The notes under the pieces were generated by a model, which saw only the letters and a program-made list of their open reading frames with translations, was not told the DNA's origin and made no database searches. From the NCBI RefSeq assembly GCF_017356035.1, contig NZ_JAFIQX010000003.1:496001-560000 (forward strand): 64,000 nucleotides of DNA, in the 5' to 3' direction. Made by a program: the position numbers and the translations under genes. The DNA comes from Longitalea luteola. Its GTDB lineage: Bacteria > Bacteroidota > Bacteroidia > Chitinophagales > Chitinophagaceae. Of the stretch, positions 35,793 through 44,712 are shown one piece after another. Within the stretch, counting starts at the first letter, position 1. Each line of letters starts with the position of its first letter.

Positions 35793-37024
35793 TGTCAACC
35801 TATATCAAACCAGGAATTGTAAGTATGCAAAGTGAACTTATTACCGATACAACAATAGATAGCGTGATCCTGGCAACAGACAAGGGCAATAACCATCGCA
35901 AGCATAAAGTATTATTTGTTATTGATACGTTGGAAACCGGCGGCGCCGAGCAAAGCCTTTTTGCGAACGCGATCCGTTTTAAGAACCTGCAACCGGTAGT
36001 TTGTCACTTATATGCCGGTGAACACCTGAAGCAACGGTTCCTCGATCATGGCATCACTGTTTATTCGGCAGGTTTAAAAAAGAAATACGGGTTCTTTCAA
36101 GCCTATAAACAATTGAACGCGATCGTTCAAAAGGAACAACCGGATATCATCGTAGCTTATCTAACCCGGTCAGAGCTGGTTGCCCGGTTTGCAGGCCGCT
36201 TCAACCATATTCCGGTGATCGGCAATTTCGTAAGCGACCTGTATTCCGAAGCGTACAACTCAGCGCTTTCATGGAAGGCAAAAATGGTAGTGTCGTTCTT
36301 TAAATGGGCGAATCGATCAACAGCGCGGATGTGTAAAGGGTTTATGGCCATCACGGAAGTGGTAAAGGAATCGAATGCAAAGGCCTTAGGCATAAATGTC
36401 AATAAAGTTATAGTCATAGGCCGGGGCCGCGATAGTAAGATCTACCGGTTCCGGGTTCCGCAAATAACTCCGGGAAAAGCGCCCCGCTTTTTAAGCGTGG
36501 GCAGGCTGGTGCCCGTAAAAGGGCAGCGCGACCTCATTCTGGCCTTTAGTGAATTTTTACCGTCATGTCCACAGGCTGTTCTTCATATAGCCGGTGACGG
36601 TCCTGCAAGAAAAACATTAGCGGCGCTCATCACCGAGCTCGGGTTACAGAACAATGTGGTTCTATTGGGTAACAGAAGCGATGTGCCCCAGCTTATAAAT
36701 GAATATGATTGTTTTGTTTTCGCTTCGCATAGTGAAGGGTTCGGCGGCGCTATACTGGAAGCGATGTTTGCCGGACTGCCGGTACTGATCAGTGATATCC
36801 CGGTGCATAAAGAATTGGTCACCCACCTGGAAACAGGATACTTTTTTGAGACCGGATCTGCGCAAAGTATAGCGCAGGCGTTATCGTGGTACTACAATAA
36901 TGTGGGAGTTGCCAACGCCATGGCAGTAAAAGCAAATAAACATGCCCGCGAACATTTTGAGTTGTCTGCCATTGCCGGGAAAATGGAAGATTATTTACTT
37001 AACATGATCATTACAAAAAATTGA
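35792..37024 (+). CDS. Glycosyltransferase family 4
   Basis: The start at 35792 is chosen because it overlaps the previous stop as TAATG; an upstream GTG/ATG in the same frame (35651) lies inside the preceding GT2 gene and is unlikely. The 410-residue GT-B protein has an N-terminal domain with FVIDTLETGGAEQSL (about 44-58) and a C-terminal domain with LSVGRLVPVKGQRDLILAF and the GT4 motif HSEGFGGAILEAMFAGLPV. A leader of about 40 residues precedes the fold. Its stop overlaps the next gene's TTG start. Confidence 0.92.
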   Translation: MSTYIKPGIVSMQSELITDTTIDSVILATDKGNNHRKHKVLFVIDTLETGGAEQSLFANAIRFKNLQPVVCHLYAGEHLKQRFLDHGITVYSAGLKKKYGFFQAYKQLNAIVQKEQPDIIVAYLTRSELVARFAGRFNHIPVIGNFVSDLYSEAYNSALSWKAKMVVSFFKWANRSTARMCKGFMAITEVVKESNAKALGINVNKVIVIGRGRDSKIYRFRVPQITPGKAPRFLSVGRLVPVKGQRDLILAFSEFLPSCPQAVLHIAGDGPARKTLAALITELGLQNNVVLLGNRSDVPQLINEYDCFVFASHSEGFGGAILEAMFAGLPVLISDIPVHKELVTHLETGYFFETGSAQSIAQALSWYYNNVGVANAMAVKANKHAREHFELSAIAGKMEDYLLNMIITKN

Positions 37025-38109
37025 CAATACTTCATCTGGTTCAGAAACCGCAACTACGCGGGGCTGAAATGTTTGCTTCACAACTGGCTACCCACATCAA
37101 CGCAAAGGGGCATAAAGCAATTATCGTTTTTGTTTTTCCGGGGAAGGCGCCTTTGCCATTTACCGGCGTCACAAAACACCTGAACGGATCGCCGAACAAG
37201 CGTTTCTGGGATCTTAAAGCCTGGCGTAACCTGGCACAGATCATCAAAGAAGAAAAGCCTGATATTATTCAGGCCAATGCAGGCGATACGTTGAAATATG
37301 CCGTATTATCAAAATTATTCTTCAAATGGAAGCAGCCCATTGTATTTCGTAATGCCAGCACCATCAGCCTGTATATAAAAACGGCTTCGGCCAAAATGCT
37401 GAATGGCTTCTTCTTCCGATATGCCAGCAGGGTGGTCTCGGTAAGCAAAACATCCGCTACTGATTTTGCCCAATTGTTTCCGCAGTATAAAGAACGGATT
37501 GTAACAGTACCCATAGGAATAGAGGAAACTGAGTTCAGGACCGGAGAAGAGCATCCGCTGCAGCGCGCTTCAAGACCGGTACTCGTGCATGTGGGTGGTT
37601 TTACGTATGAAAAAAATCACGTTCGGTTGATAGAGATCTTTGATAGGATACTGAAGCAGCAGCCCAATGCCAGTTTACATTTTGTAGGCAGCGGACCGCT
37701 TCAGGGCCAGATAGAAGAGCTGGTAAAACAAAAAGGCCTTGCGCCAAAAGTGCATTTTTACGGTTTCAGGAACGATGCGATGCAATTCATAAAAAATGCC
37801 GATGTGCTGCTGCTGCCGAGCATTATTGAAGGCCTGCCGGGGGTGATACTGGAAGCATTCTACTGCAAAACGCCGGTGGTTGCTTACTATGTAGGTGGTA
37901 TTGGCGAAGTGGTCATCAATAACAAGACCGGTTACCTGGTGCCGAAGGGCAATGAAGAACTGTTTGTGAAAAATGTACTCGCTGCCCTGCAGGATACTGC
38001 GGCCAATCAGCAGCTTGTTCAAAATGCCTGGGCGCTGGTTATGAACGATTACCTGAATACCCGCATTGCCACAAAGTTCCTGGAAGTATACAATTCAATA
38101 AAGCAGTAA
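37021..38109 (+). CDS. Glycosyltransferase family 4 (TTG start)
   Basis: The 362-residue GT-B protein starts at TTG 37021, overlapping the previous stop by four bases (TTGA). The next ATG in frame (37069) would cut the first beta-strand (ILHLVQKPQLRGAEMFA), so TTG is preferred. The C-terminal domain has LVHVGGFTYEKNHVRLIEIF and the GT4 motif PSIIEGLPGVILEAFYCKTPVV. It is translationally coupled to its neighbours. Confidence 0.9.
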   Translation: MTILHLVQKPQLRGAEMFASQLATHINAKGHKAIIVFVFPGKAPLPFTGVTKHLNGSPNKRFWDLKAWRNLAQIIKEEKPDIIQANAGDTLKYAVLSKLFFKWKQPIVFRNASTISLYIKTASAKMLNGFFFRYASRVVSVSKTSATDFAQLFPQYKERIVTVPIGIEETEFRTGEEHPLQRASRPVLVHVGGFTYEKNHVRLIEIFDRILKQQPNASLHFVGSGPLQGQIEELVKQKGLAPKVHFYGFRNDAMQFIKNADVLLLPSIIEGLPGVILEAFYCKTPVVAYYVGGIGEVVINNKTGYLVPKGNEELFVKNVLAALQDTAANQQLVQNAWALVMNDYLNTRIATKFLEVYNSIKQ

Positions 38110-38147
38110 GCGCAGCACTGCATACCTAACCCTGAACAACTTAATAC

Positions 38148-39311
38148 ATGGACACCTTGAATAAGACTTATATCCGTCAGTTATACCAGGAAAAAGAACC
38201 CATTCCGGTATTACACATTATTAAATCCCTGGGCCGTGGGGGCGCCGAAATGTTATTACCCGAAACATTGCGGCAGCATGATAAACAACAATTCAAATTT
38301 CATTATATCTACTTTCTTCCCTGGAAGAACCAGATGGTACCGGCAATAGAAAGGGAAGGAGGCATGGTAACCTGCATTTCGGCTAAGAACAATGCGTCCA
38401 TCTTACTGGCAGTGCGAAAAATTGCTGCCTATGTACGTACGCATAATATTCAACTGATCCATTGCCATTTGCCCTGGGCAGGCATGGCGGGCCGGTTGGC
38501 AGGCCGGCTTACCGGCGTACCGGTTGTTTATACTGAACATAATAAATGGGAGCGTTATCATAAGCTTACCTATTACATGAACAAGCTGAGTTTTTCGAGC
38601 CAGCAGAAAGTAATAGCCGTTTCGGAAGAAGTAGCCAATTCCATTAAAACAAATTATCGCAAGGCAAAGCCACCTGTGCAGGTAGTTGCCAATGGGGCTG
38701 ATACGGCCAAGTATGCGCGCACACAAACTGTTGACAGGGATATTCGTAAAGAGCTGAACATACCTGAAAAGGCTACGGTAATAGGTATTACCTGTGTTTT
38801 CAGGGCGCAAAAGCGCTTAACCACCTGGCTTGAAATTGCCCGGGCACTGCATACGAAACATCCCGATACTTATTTTATTATTGTAGGCGACGGACCTTTG
38901 CGCGACGAGATCCATGCCAAAGCAAAGACCCTGGCAACTGACCAATTTGTATTTTTTGCGGGACTGCAAGCCGAAACCCGGCCATACTTTACGGCAATGG
39001 ATCTGTTCATGATGAGTTCTGAATTTGAAGGATTGCCCATTGCCCTGCTCGAAGCCATGAGTATGAATTGTGTACCCGCCTGTACAGCTGCCGGCGGTAT
39101 ACCTGAAGTAATTGAAGATGGTGTAAATGGTCTGTTGGTGCCGGTTAACGAACCTATGCAACTCGTGGAACGGTTATCCCGGTTACTGCAACAGCCGAAT
39201 CAGCTGGCCCAAATGAAGCAGGCCGCCCGCGAAACGGTTATCAATTCCTTCAGCATGAAAAAGATGGTAGCTGAACTGGAAACTATATACAACGATTTGA
39301 TCAAAAAATAA
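38148..39311 (+). CDS. Glycosyltransferase family 4
   Basis: The 387-residue GT-B protein has IIKSLGRGGAEMLLPE near residues 24-39, VVYTEHNKWERYHK, a C-terminal domain with GITCVFRAQKRLTTWLEIA and GT4 motif SSEFEGLPIALLEAMSMNCVP. It lies 38 bp downstream of the previous GT4 gene and 12 bp upstream of the polymerase gene. Its sugar specificity is not predictable. Confidence 0.92.
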   Translation: MDTLNKTYIRQLYQEKEPIPVLHIIKSLGRGGAEMLLPETLRQHDKQQFKFHYIYFLPWKNQMVPAIEREGGMVTCISAKNNASILLAVRKIAAYVRTHNIQLIHCHLPWAGMAGRLAGRLTGVPVVYTEHNKWERYHKLTYYMNKLSFSSQQKVIAVSEEVANSIKTNYRKAKPPVQVVANGADTAKYARTQTVDRDIRKELNIPEKATVIGITCVFRAQKRLTTWLEIARALHTKHPDTYFIIVGDGPLRDEIHAKAKTLATDQFVFFAGLQAETRPYFTAMDLFMMSSEFEGLPIALLEAMSMNCVPACTAAGGIPEVIEDGVNGLLVPVNEPMQLVERLSRLLQQPNQLAQMKQAARETVINSFSMKKMVAELETIYNDLIKK

Positions 39312-39323
39312 AAAATCAGGACT

Positions 39324-40550
39324 GTGATAGGCGGAATACTTTTGGTGATCCTGTTCTTTGTAGCATCTATCCCGATGCTGCAAAAAATGAAACAGCGTTA
39401 TCCCTGGTTCCAGGTTGGGTTGATGAAGAACCTTTACTGGTTCCATACGTTGTTCACGATCGTTTATTATGTATTTCAATTGTTCTCCGCATCCGACTCG
39501 CAGGAGTATTTCCATCGCACGCAAACCCAGTATTACAGCTGGTTCAGTGCTTATGGCACCGGAACCCCTTTCATTGATTTCGTAGCATACCCTTTTGTGA
39601 ACTACCTGGGTTTTAGCTTCGAGATGATGTATGCCATATTTGCCTGGATGGGTTACTGGGGCTTCGTTTACTTTTATGTGTACATAAAAGAGAATACAAA
39701 GTTCAAGCATAAGTTCATGGGCCTTGATCTGATCAGTTTACTGATCTTTCTGCCCAATATGCACTTCTGGACGGTATCGCTTGGTAAAGGATCGATCATC
39801 TTCTTTGGCCTGGGCATGGTGATGTACGGACTAAGCCAGTTAAAGACGCGCAAGCTGCATTTGTTCATGGGATTGCTGATCATCTACCATGTTCGTCCGC
39901 ACGTGTTTTTGTTCATGGCCGTAGGCATTGTAGCCGGTTTGTTCACCGGCCGGCAAAAAGTACCATTATACCAAAAGCTGCTGGTGTTTGGCGCCAGTAT
40001 TGGTGCGTTGGTGTTGTTGTACGATAAGATCATGGCCTTCGCACAAATTGATGGTGATAATGTGATGCAGAGCTTTAACCAGTTCTCTTCGGTGCGGGCA
40101 TACGAACTATCAAAAGCAGGATCGGGCATAGATATATCAAATTACCCATTGCCGCTGAAATTGTTCACTTTCTGGTTCCGGCCGCTGTTCGTAGACTCAC
40201 CGGGCGCCATGGGACTGGTGGTTTCTTTTGAAAATTTGATCTATCTCGCCTTAACGGCAAAACTATTTCAGAAAGGTTTTATAAAATTTTTGCGAAAAGG
40301 CTCGGCATTATTGAAAACAAGTGCTGTAACCTTCCTTGCAACCTCCTTTGCCCTGTCGAATACGATGTCGAACATGGGCATTATCATCCGGCAAAAAAGT
40401 ATGATCATGTATTTTCTTCTATTCGTGATCGTCATGTTCCTTGATTACAAAAAGGAATTAAAGTACATGAAGCGCCGGCGTCCAAAACAAAACAATGAAA
40501 CGAAACCTGTACCAGCTAAGGAAGTGAGACTGGCTATTGCCAAACCCTGA
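39324..40550 (+). CDS. EpsG/Wzy-like polysaccharide polymerase
   Basis: The 408-residue integral membrane protein starts at GTG 39324; the next ATG (39375) would remove the first membrane segment. It has about ten hydrophobic segments and a loop with YFHRTQTQYYSWFSAYGTGTPFIDF after the second, typical in position for Wzy/EpsG-type polymerases, and an arginine in YHVRPHVF. The C-terminus is basic and cytoplasmic (KRRRPKQNN). There is no sequence motif that proves the activity; topology, length and place among glycosyltransferases are the basis. Confidence 0.72.
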   Translation: MIGGILLVILFFVASIPMLQKMKQRYPWFQVGLMKNLYWFHTLFTIVYYVFQLFSASDSQEYFHRTQTQYYSWFSAYGTGTPFIDFVAYPFVNYLGFSFEMMYAIFAWMGYWGFVYFYVYIKENTKFKHKFMGLDLISLLIFLPNMHFWTVSLGKGSIIFFGLGMVMYGLSQLKTRKLHLFMGLLIIYHVRPHVFLFMAVGIVAGLFTGRQKVPLYQKLLVFGASIGALVLLYDKIMAFAQIDGDNVMQSFNQFSSVRAYELSKAGSGIDISNYPLPLKLFTFWFRPLFVDSPGAMGLVVSFENLIYLALTAKLFQKGFIKFLRKGSALLKTSAVTFLATSFALSNTMSNMGIIIRQKSMIMYFLLFVIVMFLDYKKELKYMKRRRPKQNNETKPVPAKEVRLAIAKP

Positions 40551-40609
40551 ATCATTTAACAGACCGGAAAAATTAAACCCAAATAACAGAGACCTAATTT
40601 TCATTTTTT

Positions 40610-41635
40610 ATGCAAGGTATTTTCACTATATCGCTTGATTTTGAATTACACTGGGGTGTATTTGATAAAAGAGATAGGCAGGCACGGGAGGCCTGTTATA
40701 AAAATACATTACGCATCGTTCCGCAGATGCTGGAACTATTTGCTAAATATGATGTGCACGTAACCTGGGCCACGGTAGGAAGCCTGTTTGCCGGCAACCA
40801 GCAGGAGTGGGAAACATTTGCGCCTTCCATTGAGCCCGACTTTGAACAGGAACATTATTCAGCCTATAAATGGGTGCGGCAGCATGGCATGCCAGCGCAG
40901 TACCGTTGGGCGCATTTTGCGCCGGAAGAAGTGGCCATGATCCTGGAGTATCCTGGGCAGGAGCTGGCTACGCATACCTTCAGCCACTATTATTGCCTGG
41001 AACAGCAACGCGAAAAAATGGCTTTTGATGCCGATCTGAAAGCGGTGGTTAAAGCAGCGAAGAAGTTTAATTCGTCTATGCGTTCATTGGTGTTTCCGCG
41101 CAATCAGTTCAATCCCGATTACCTGAAGGTTTGTTATGACAATGGTATCAAGACCGTTCGGTCAAATCCGTCAGGATGGTTTTGGTCGCCGGTTACCGAT
41201 GGAGGCGCCGGTTTATTGCGCAGGGCATTCCGTACCGCAGATGCATATATCCAGGTAGGTGGGGTAAGAACTTCCTATCCCTTAAATGATATCAAAGTGA
41301 TACCTGGTGAGCCGCTGCAGTTACCTGCCAGCCGGTTCTTGCGGCCATGGACCCCAAAGTCGGAGCTGGCCAATAAAATGAGATTGCGCAGGTCCTGCCA
41401 GGAGATCCGCATTGCTGCACAGCGTAAAGAAGTATATCATTTATGGTGGCATCCCGAGAACTTCGGCGATTATCCCGAACAGAACTTAAAGAGCCTTGAA
41501 GTGCTGTTGAAGGAATATAAGCGGTGTAAAGAGAAATATGGTATGACGAGCTGGAATATGGGTGAGTACGATACCTATTTGTGTGGAAAAAAAGAAGACA
41601 AAGCTGTAAAGCAACCTGCAATGATCTTGCAATGA
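40610..41635 (+). CDS. NodB-type polysaccharide deacetylase-like protein
   Basis: The 341-residue protein has no signal peptide and so is probably cytoplasmic. It has SLDFELHWGVFD at the N-terminus with the first metal Asp (Asp10), VTWATVGSLF and the His pair in ATHTFSHYY (about 123-131). RSLVFPRNQFNPDYL resembles the later NodB motif, with a Pro-Arg pair. This subgroup of long, cytosolic NodB-like proteins occurs in polysaccharide loci; the substrate may be a nucleotide-linked or lipid-linked sugar. Three GCAATGATC(T/C) words repeat at the 3' end (41621-41649) and overlap the stop. Confidence 0.85.
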   Translation: MQGIFTISLDFELHWGVFDKRDRQAREACYKNTLRIVPQMLELFAKYDVHVTWATVGSLFAGNQQEWETFAPSIEPDFEQEHYSAYKWVRQHGMPAQYRWAHFAPEEVAMILEYPGQELATHTFSHYYCLEQQREKMAFDADLKAVVKAAKKFNSSMRSLVFPRNQFNPDYLKVCYDNGIKTVRSNPSGWFWSPVTDGGAGLLRRAFRTADAYIQVGGVRTSYPLNDIKVIPGEPLQLPASRFLRPWTPKSELANKMRLRRSCQEIRIAAQRKEVYHLWWHPENFGDYPEQNLKSLEVLLKEYKRCKEKYGMTSWNMGEYDTYLCGKKEDKAVKQPAMILQ

Positions 41636-41673
41636 TCTTGCAATGATCCTGTCTTATTATAAATGAAGGGATG

Positions 41674-41731
41674 ACCTGTAAGGTTCGCCATCGCGGTTGT
41701 AAAACAGCTGGTTTTTGCGAACCTGACAGGT
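41674..41731 (+). terminator. Inverted repeat after the deacetylase gene
   Basis: ACCTGTAAGGTTCGC (41674-41688) pairs with GCGAACCTGACAGGT (41717-41731), with one mismatch and a 28-nt loop. It lies between the convergent deacetylase and GNAT genes. There is no long T-run. Confidence 0.55.
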
Positions 41732-41747
41732 AAGTGGGCAAGCTACC

Positions 41748-42749
41748 TTAGAAGAGTTCCATGTCGCCCAGTGAATAGCCCCAGTTGTTAATGTTTAATA
41801 AGGAAGAGAATTGCTCACTCATATTGAGATCTCTTACCGTTACAATGGGGCCCCGGTTTTGAACAGGGATGATACCCATCCAGCTAAGAGCAGATCTGTT
41901 TAATTGGTACTGCTGTCCTGAAAATGAAATGACCTGAATTTTATTCTTTTTGCAGTACGGTAGTATGGTCCTGCTTATCCGGGAGTTGATATGCCTGTCG
42001 GATGACGCGTTGTTGAATAACATGCAGTCTACCAGCCGCAGCTCTCTGGTAAATGAATGCGATTTGATGCGGCCAATGAGGAGGAAGTTTTCAAAGTCGG
42101 TAAAATAATTATACCTGAACAGCGGGTTGTCGGCATAACGCCAGCGGATGTACTCAGTAGAAAGCACGGTTTGTAATTGATCGTTATCGGTGTTCGTGTA
42201 GCGGTCCATCAGTTTAAATACCGCCGGATCCCACTGTTGAACAGGCGTAGGATCTTCTGCAGTTGAACCCGCTTTGCCTTTTTTGAATGCAACGGCCCAG
42301 GCCAGGGCTATGGGGTTGGTTACTTTGAATTTTAAGGGCATTCTGCCCTGCTGAACCCAGCCCATTTTTAAGTAGCCGGGACGGCTTTGATCATTAGGGG
42401 TATTGAATACGAAGTGAATGCCCTGTTGTTTACATAGTTCCAATTGTTGAAGCGTCAGTTTTTTGAAAATGCCTTTTCCCTGGTGGTCGGGGTGGGTGGC
42501 CGTGTCAACAGCGCGAATGGCTTTGTACAAATTGCCTTTCCATTTCCATTGCCATTGCATAAATGCCCGCAAACCGATGATCGTATTGTTCTCTTCGGCC
42601 AGCAGCACAAACGAAGCGCCAAAGGGATTCTGCTCATGTTTCCAGGTCCACAAGGCTTCTGATTTAGGGATAAGTCCTTCGCCCAGGGATTTTTTCAATA
42701 AAGCTATCATCGCGGGTTTGTCCTGGGGTGTAGCAGGTCGTATTTGCAT
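41748..42749 (-). CDS. GNAT-family N-acetyltransferase, reverse-oriented in the EPS locus
   Basis: I start it at the ATG at 42749 (MQIRPATPQDKPAMIALL); an upstream ATG at 42830 adds a Cys/Ile-rich stretch unlike a GNAT start. The 333-residue protein has an N-terminal GNAT domain with ATHPDHQGKGIFKKLT (acetyl-CoA binding motif, about 69-84) and a C-terminal part of about 190 residues that I do not recognise. It is the only - strand gene in the locus. It could acetylate a sugar of the polysaccharide (inference). The region 42750-42920 must hold divergent promoters. Confidence 0.85.
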   Translation of the reverse strand: MQIRPATPQDKPAMIALLKKSLGEGLIPKSEALWTWKHEQNPFGASFVLLAEENNTIIGLRAFMQWQWKWKGNLYKAIRAVDTATHPDHQGKGIFKKLTLQQLELCKQQGIHFVFNTPNDQSRPGYLKMGWVQQGRMPLKFKVTNPIALAWAVAFKKGKAGSTAEDPTPVQQWDPAVFKLMDRYTNTDNDQLQTVLSTEYIRWRYADNPLFRYNYFTDFENFLLIGRIKSHSFTRELRLVDCMLFNNASSDRHINSRISRTILPYCKKNKIQVISFSGQQYQLNRSALSWMGIIPVQNRGPIVTVRDLNMSEQFSSLLNINNWGYSLGDMELF

Positions 42750-42920
42750 GGTTGGTAAATTATAAATAATTGAAACTATGTGAGTGCATGTAATTGTTTG
42801 CGGTGCCAATAAAAACAATTGGCCGCACATTGTAAAATAAAATGCAATATTTTTTCTTTATTAAGAATTTACTGTTGTAGTAAGATCCACATTCTCAATA
42901 GCGTGCCTGAGCTGCACAAA

Positions 42921-44105
42921 ATGTACAATATGAAATCATCACATAAGCTTATCCGCATTACTACCGTGCCTGTATCGTTAAGTGTGCTGCTGAAAGATCA
43001 GTTGCGGTATATGTCTGACCATTTTGAAGTACTCGCGGTTTCATCACCTGACAAAATACTGGAGCAGGTGGGTGTTCGCGAAGGCGTAAGAACAGCGCCG
43101 GTTACCATGACGCGGGCCATTACTCCGGTGCAGGATGTAAAAGCACTATGGAAATTATACCGGTTGCTGAAAAAAGAAAAACCGGCTATTGTGCATACCC
43201 ACACACCCAAAGCCGGATTACTGGGTATGATAGCCGGGCGTATGGCAGGCGTACCTGTTCGCATGCATACCGTTGCCGGGTTACCATTGATGGAAAACAC
43301 AGGCGTGAAAAGAAAAGTGCTCAATTTTGTAGAACGGCTTACCTATAGCTGTGCAACAAATGTTTATCCGAATTCGAAACACCTGGCCGGTTTTATTTTG
43401 CAGAACAGGTTCTGCAAGGAAAAAAAGATGAAAGTGCTTGGAAATGGCAGCAGCAACGGGATCAACACCCGGTTCTTTCAGCCGGGCGAAGAATTGCAAA
43501 AAGCAGCGGCGGACCTGAAAAAGAAATACGGGTTCACAGATAAAAACTTTGTGTTTGTATTTGTGGGCAGGCTGGTGAAAGACAAAGGTATTGAAGAGCT
43601 CGTAGAAGCGTTCAGTGCCCTGAAACAAAAACATCCGGATATTAAATTATTACTGGTGGGTCCGTATGAACCTGAGCTCGATCCGCTAACGCCGGCTACC
43701 AACAAGATCATCGAAACAGATCAGTCCATTATACATGCCGGATTTCAACAGGATATCAGGCCTTTTTTAATGATCAGCCAGGCATTGGCTTTCCCTTCGT
43801 ACCGGGAAGGGTTTCCCAATGTGCCCATGCAGGCCGGCTGTTTTAATTTGCCCTCGATCGTAACGGATATCAATGGTTGTAATGAGATCATTGAGGATGG
43901 GAAGAACGGTTTGATCATTCCCGCAAAGAATGCAGCTGAACTGCAAAAGGCCATGGAGCGGTTGTTGACCAATACGGCTTTGTATTTAACTTTGCAGAAG
44001 AACGCGAGAAAGATGATCGTTGACCGCTACGAACAAAAATATCTTTGGGAATTGTTATTAAAAGAATATCACGACCAGTTAAAAGCTCATGCAATTGTAT
44101 CGTAA
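42921..44105 (+). CDS. Glycosyltransferase family 4 (PglA/WbpY-like)
   Basis: The start is placed at 42921 (MYNMKSSHKLIRITTVPVSL); 42930 is equally good, while the earlier ATG at 42819 overlaps the divergent GNAT promoter zone and encodes a Cys-rich leader. The protein of about 394 residues has a GT-B fold with VHTHTPKAGLLGMIAGRMAGVP (shown in part) and C-terminal VFVGRLVKDKGIEELVEAF. The GT4 motif is FPSYREGFPNVPMQAGC, with EGFPNVP in place of the commoner EGFG. The HTHTPKAGLLGM segment resembles transferases that add the second sugar to diNAcBac or FucNAc lipid carriers. It overlaps the next gene by 17 bp. Confidence 0.9.
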   Translation: MYNMKSSHKLIRITTVPVSLSVLLKDQLRYMSDHFEVLAVSSPDKILEQVGVREGVRTAPVTMTRAITPVQDVKALWKLYRLLKKEKPAIVHTHTPKAGLLGMIAGRMAGVPVRMHTVAGLPLMENTGVKRKVLNFVERLTYSCATNVYPNSKHLAGFILQNRFCKEKKMKVLGNGSSNGINTRFFQPGEELQKAAADLKKKYGFTDKNFVFVFVGRLVKDKGIEELVEAFSALKQKHPDIKLLLVGPYEPELDPLTPATNKIIETDQSIIHAGFQQDIRPFLMISQALAFPSYREGFPNVPMQAGCFNLPSIVTDINGCNEIIEDGKNGLIIPAKNAAELQKAMERLLTNTALYLTLQKNARKMIVDRYEQKYLWELLLKEYHDQLKAHAIVS

Positions 44106-44697
44106 TTTTTTGAAACGGTTTATTGACCTTATTGTAGGCCTGGCTGCTTTTTGTTTACTGTTACCTTTAATTTTAGTGGTTACCATATTATTGTTTTTTG
44201 CAAATGAGGGCAAGCCCTTTTTCGTTCAGCCGCGGCCCGGCAAAAACGGGCGCATATTCAAACTGGTGAAGTTCAAGACCATGAACGATAAAAAAGATGC
44301 AGCCGGAAATTTGTTGCCAGATGCCGAACGGTTAACCGCTGTTGGCGGCTTCATCAGAAGAACATCACTTGATGAAATTCCGCAATTGATCAACGTCATT
44401 AAAGGCGAGATGAGCCTCATTGGCCCACGTCCGTTATTGGTTGAGTATTTACCTTTATATAATGACATACAAAAAAGACGACATGAAATGCGGCCCGGTA
44501 TCACCGGCTGGGCGCAGGTAAATGGCCGTAATGCAATTAGCTGGAAACAAAAGTTTGATTTTGATGTATGGTATGTCGATAACGTGGGCCTTATGCTGGA
44601 TTGTAAAATAATATTTTTTACGATCATGAAGGTAGTTAAACGTGAAGGAATTAGTCAGCAAGGGCACGTTACCATTGCAAAATTTGAAGGAAATTAA
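44089..44697 (+). CDS. PglC-type phosphoglycosyl transferase (initiating sugar transferase)
   Basis: The 202-residue protein is the short monotopic form: an N-terminal re-entrant membrane segment (FIDLIVGLAAFCLLLPLI, about 11-28), FVQPRPGKNGRIFKLVKFKTM, and the catalytic Asp95-Glu96 pair in SLDEIPQL. GPRPLLVEYLPLY and RPGITGWAQVNGR follow. It transfers a sugar-1-phosphate, in PglC diNAcBac-phosphate, to undecaprenyl phosphate on the cytoplasmic face, starting repeat-unit assembly. The nearby PglD-, PglE- and PglF-like genes fit that donor. Its start lies inside the preceding GT4 gene. Confidence 0.93.
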   Translation: MQLYRNFLKRFIDLIVGLAAFCLLLPLILVVTILLFFANEGKPFFVQPRPGKNGRIFKLVKFKTMNDKKDAAGNLLPDAERLTAVGGFIRRTSLDEIPQLINVIKGEMSLIGPRPLLVEYLPLYNDIQKRRHEMRPGITGWAQVNGRNAISWKQKFDFDVWYVDNVGLMLDCKIIFFTIMKVVKREGISQQGHVTIAKFEGN

Positions 44698-44712
44698 AAT
44701 TTTTGATCTATT

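Noticed and set aside
42819-42920. Upstream extension of the GT4 gene at 42921
   Set aside because: The extra residues are Cys-rich, unlike a GT4 start, and the span would serve as the divergent promoter with the GNAT gene.
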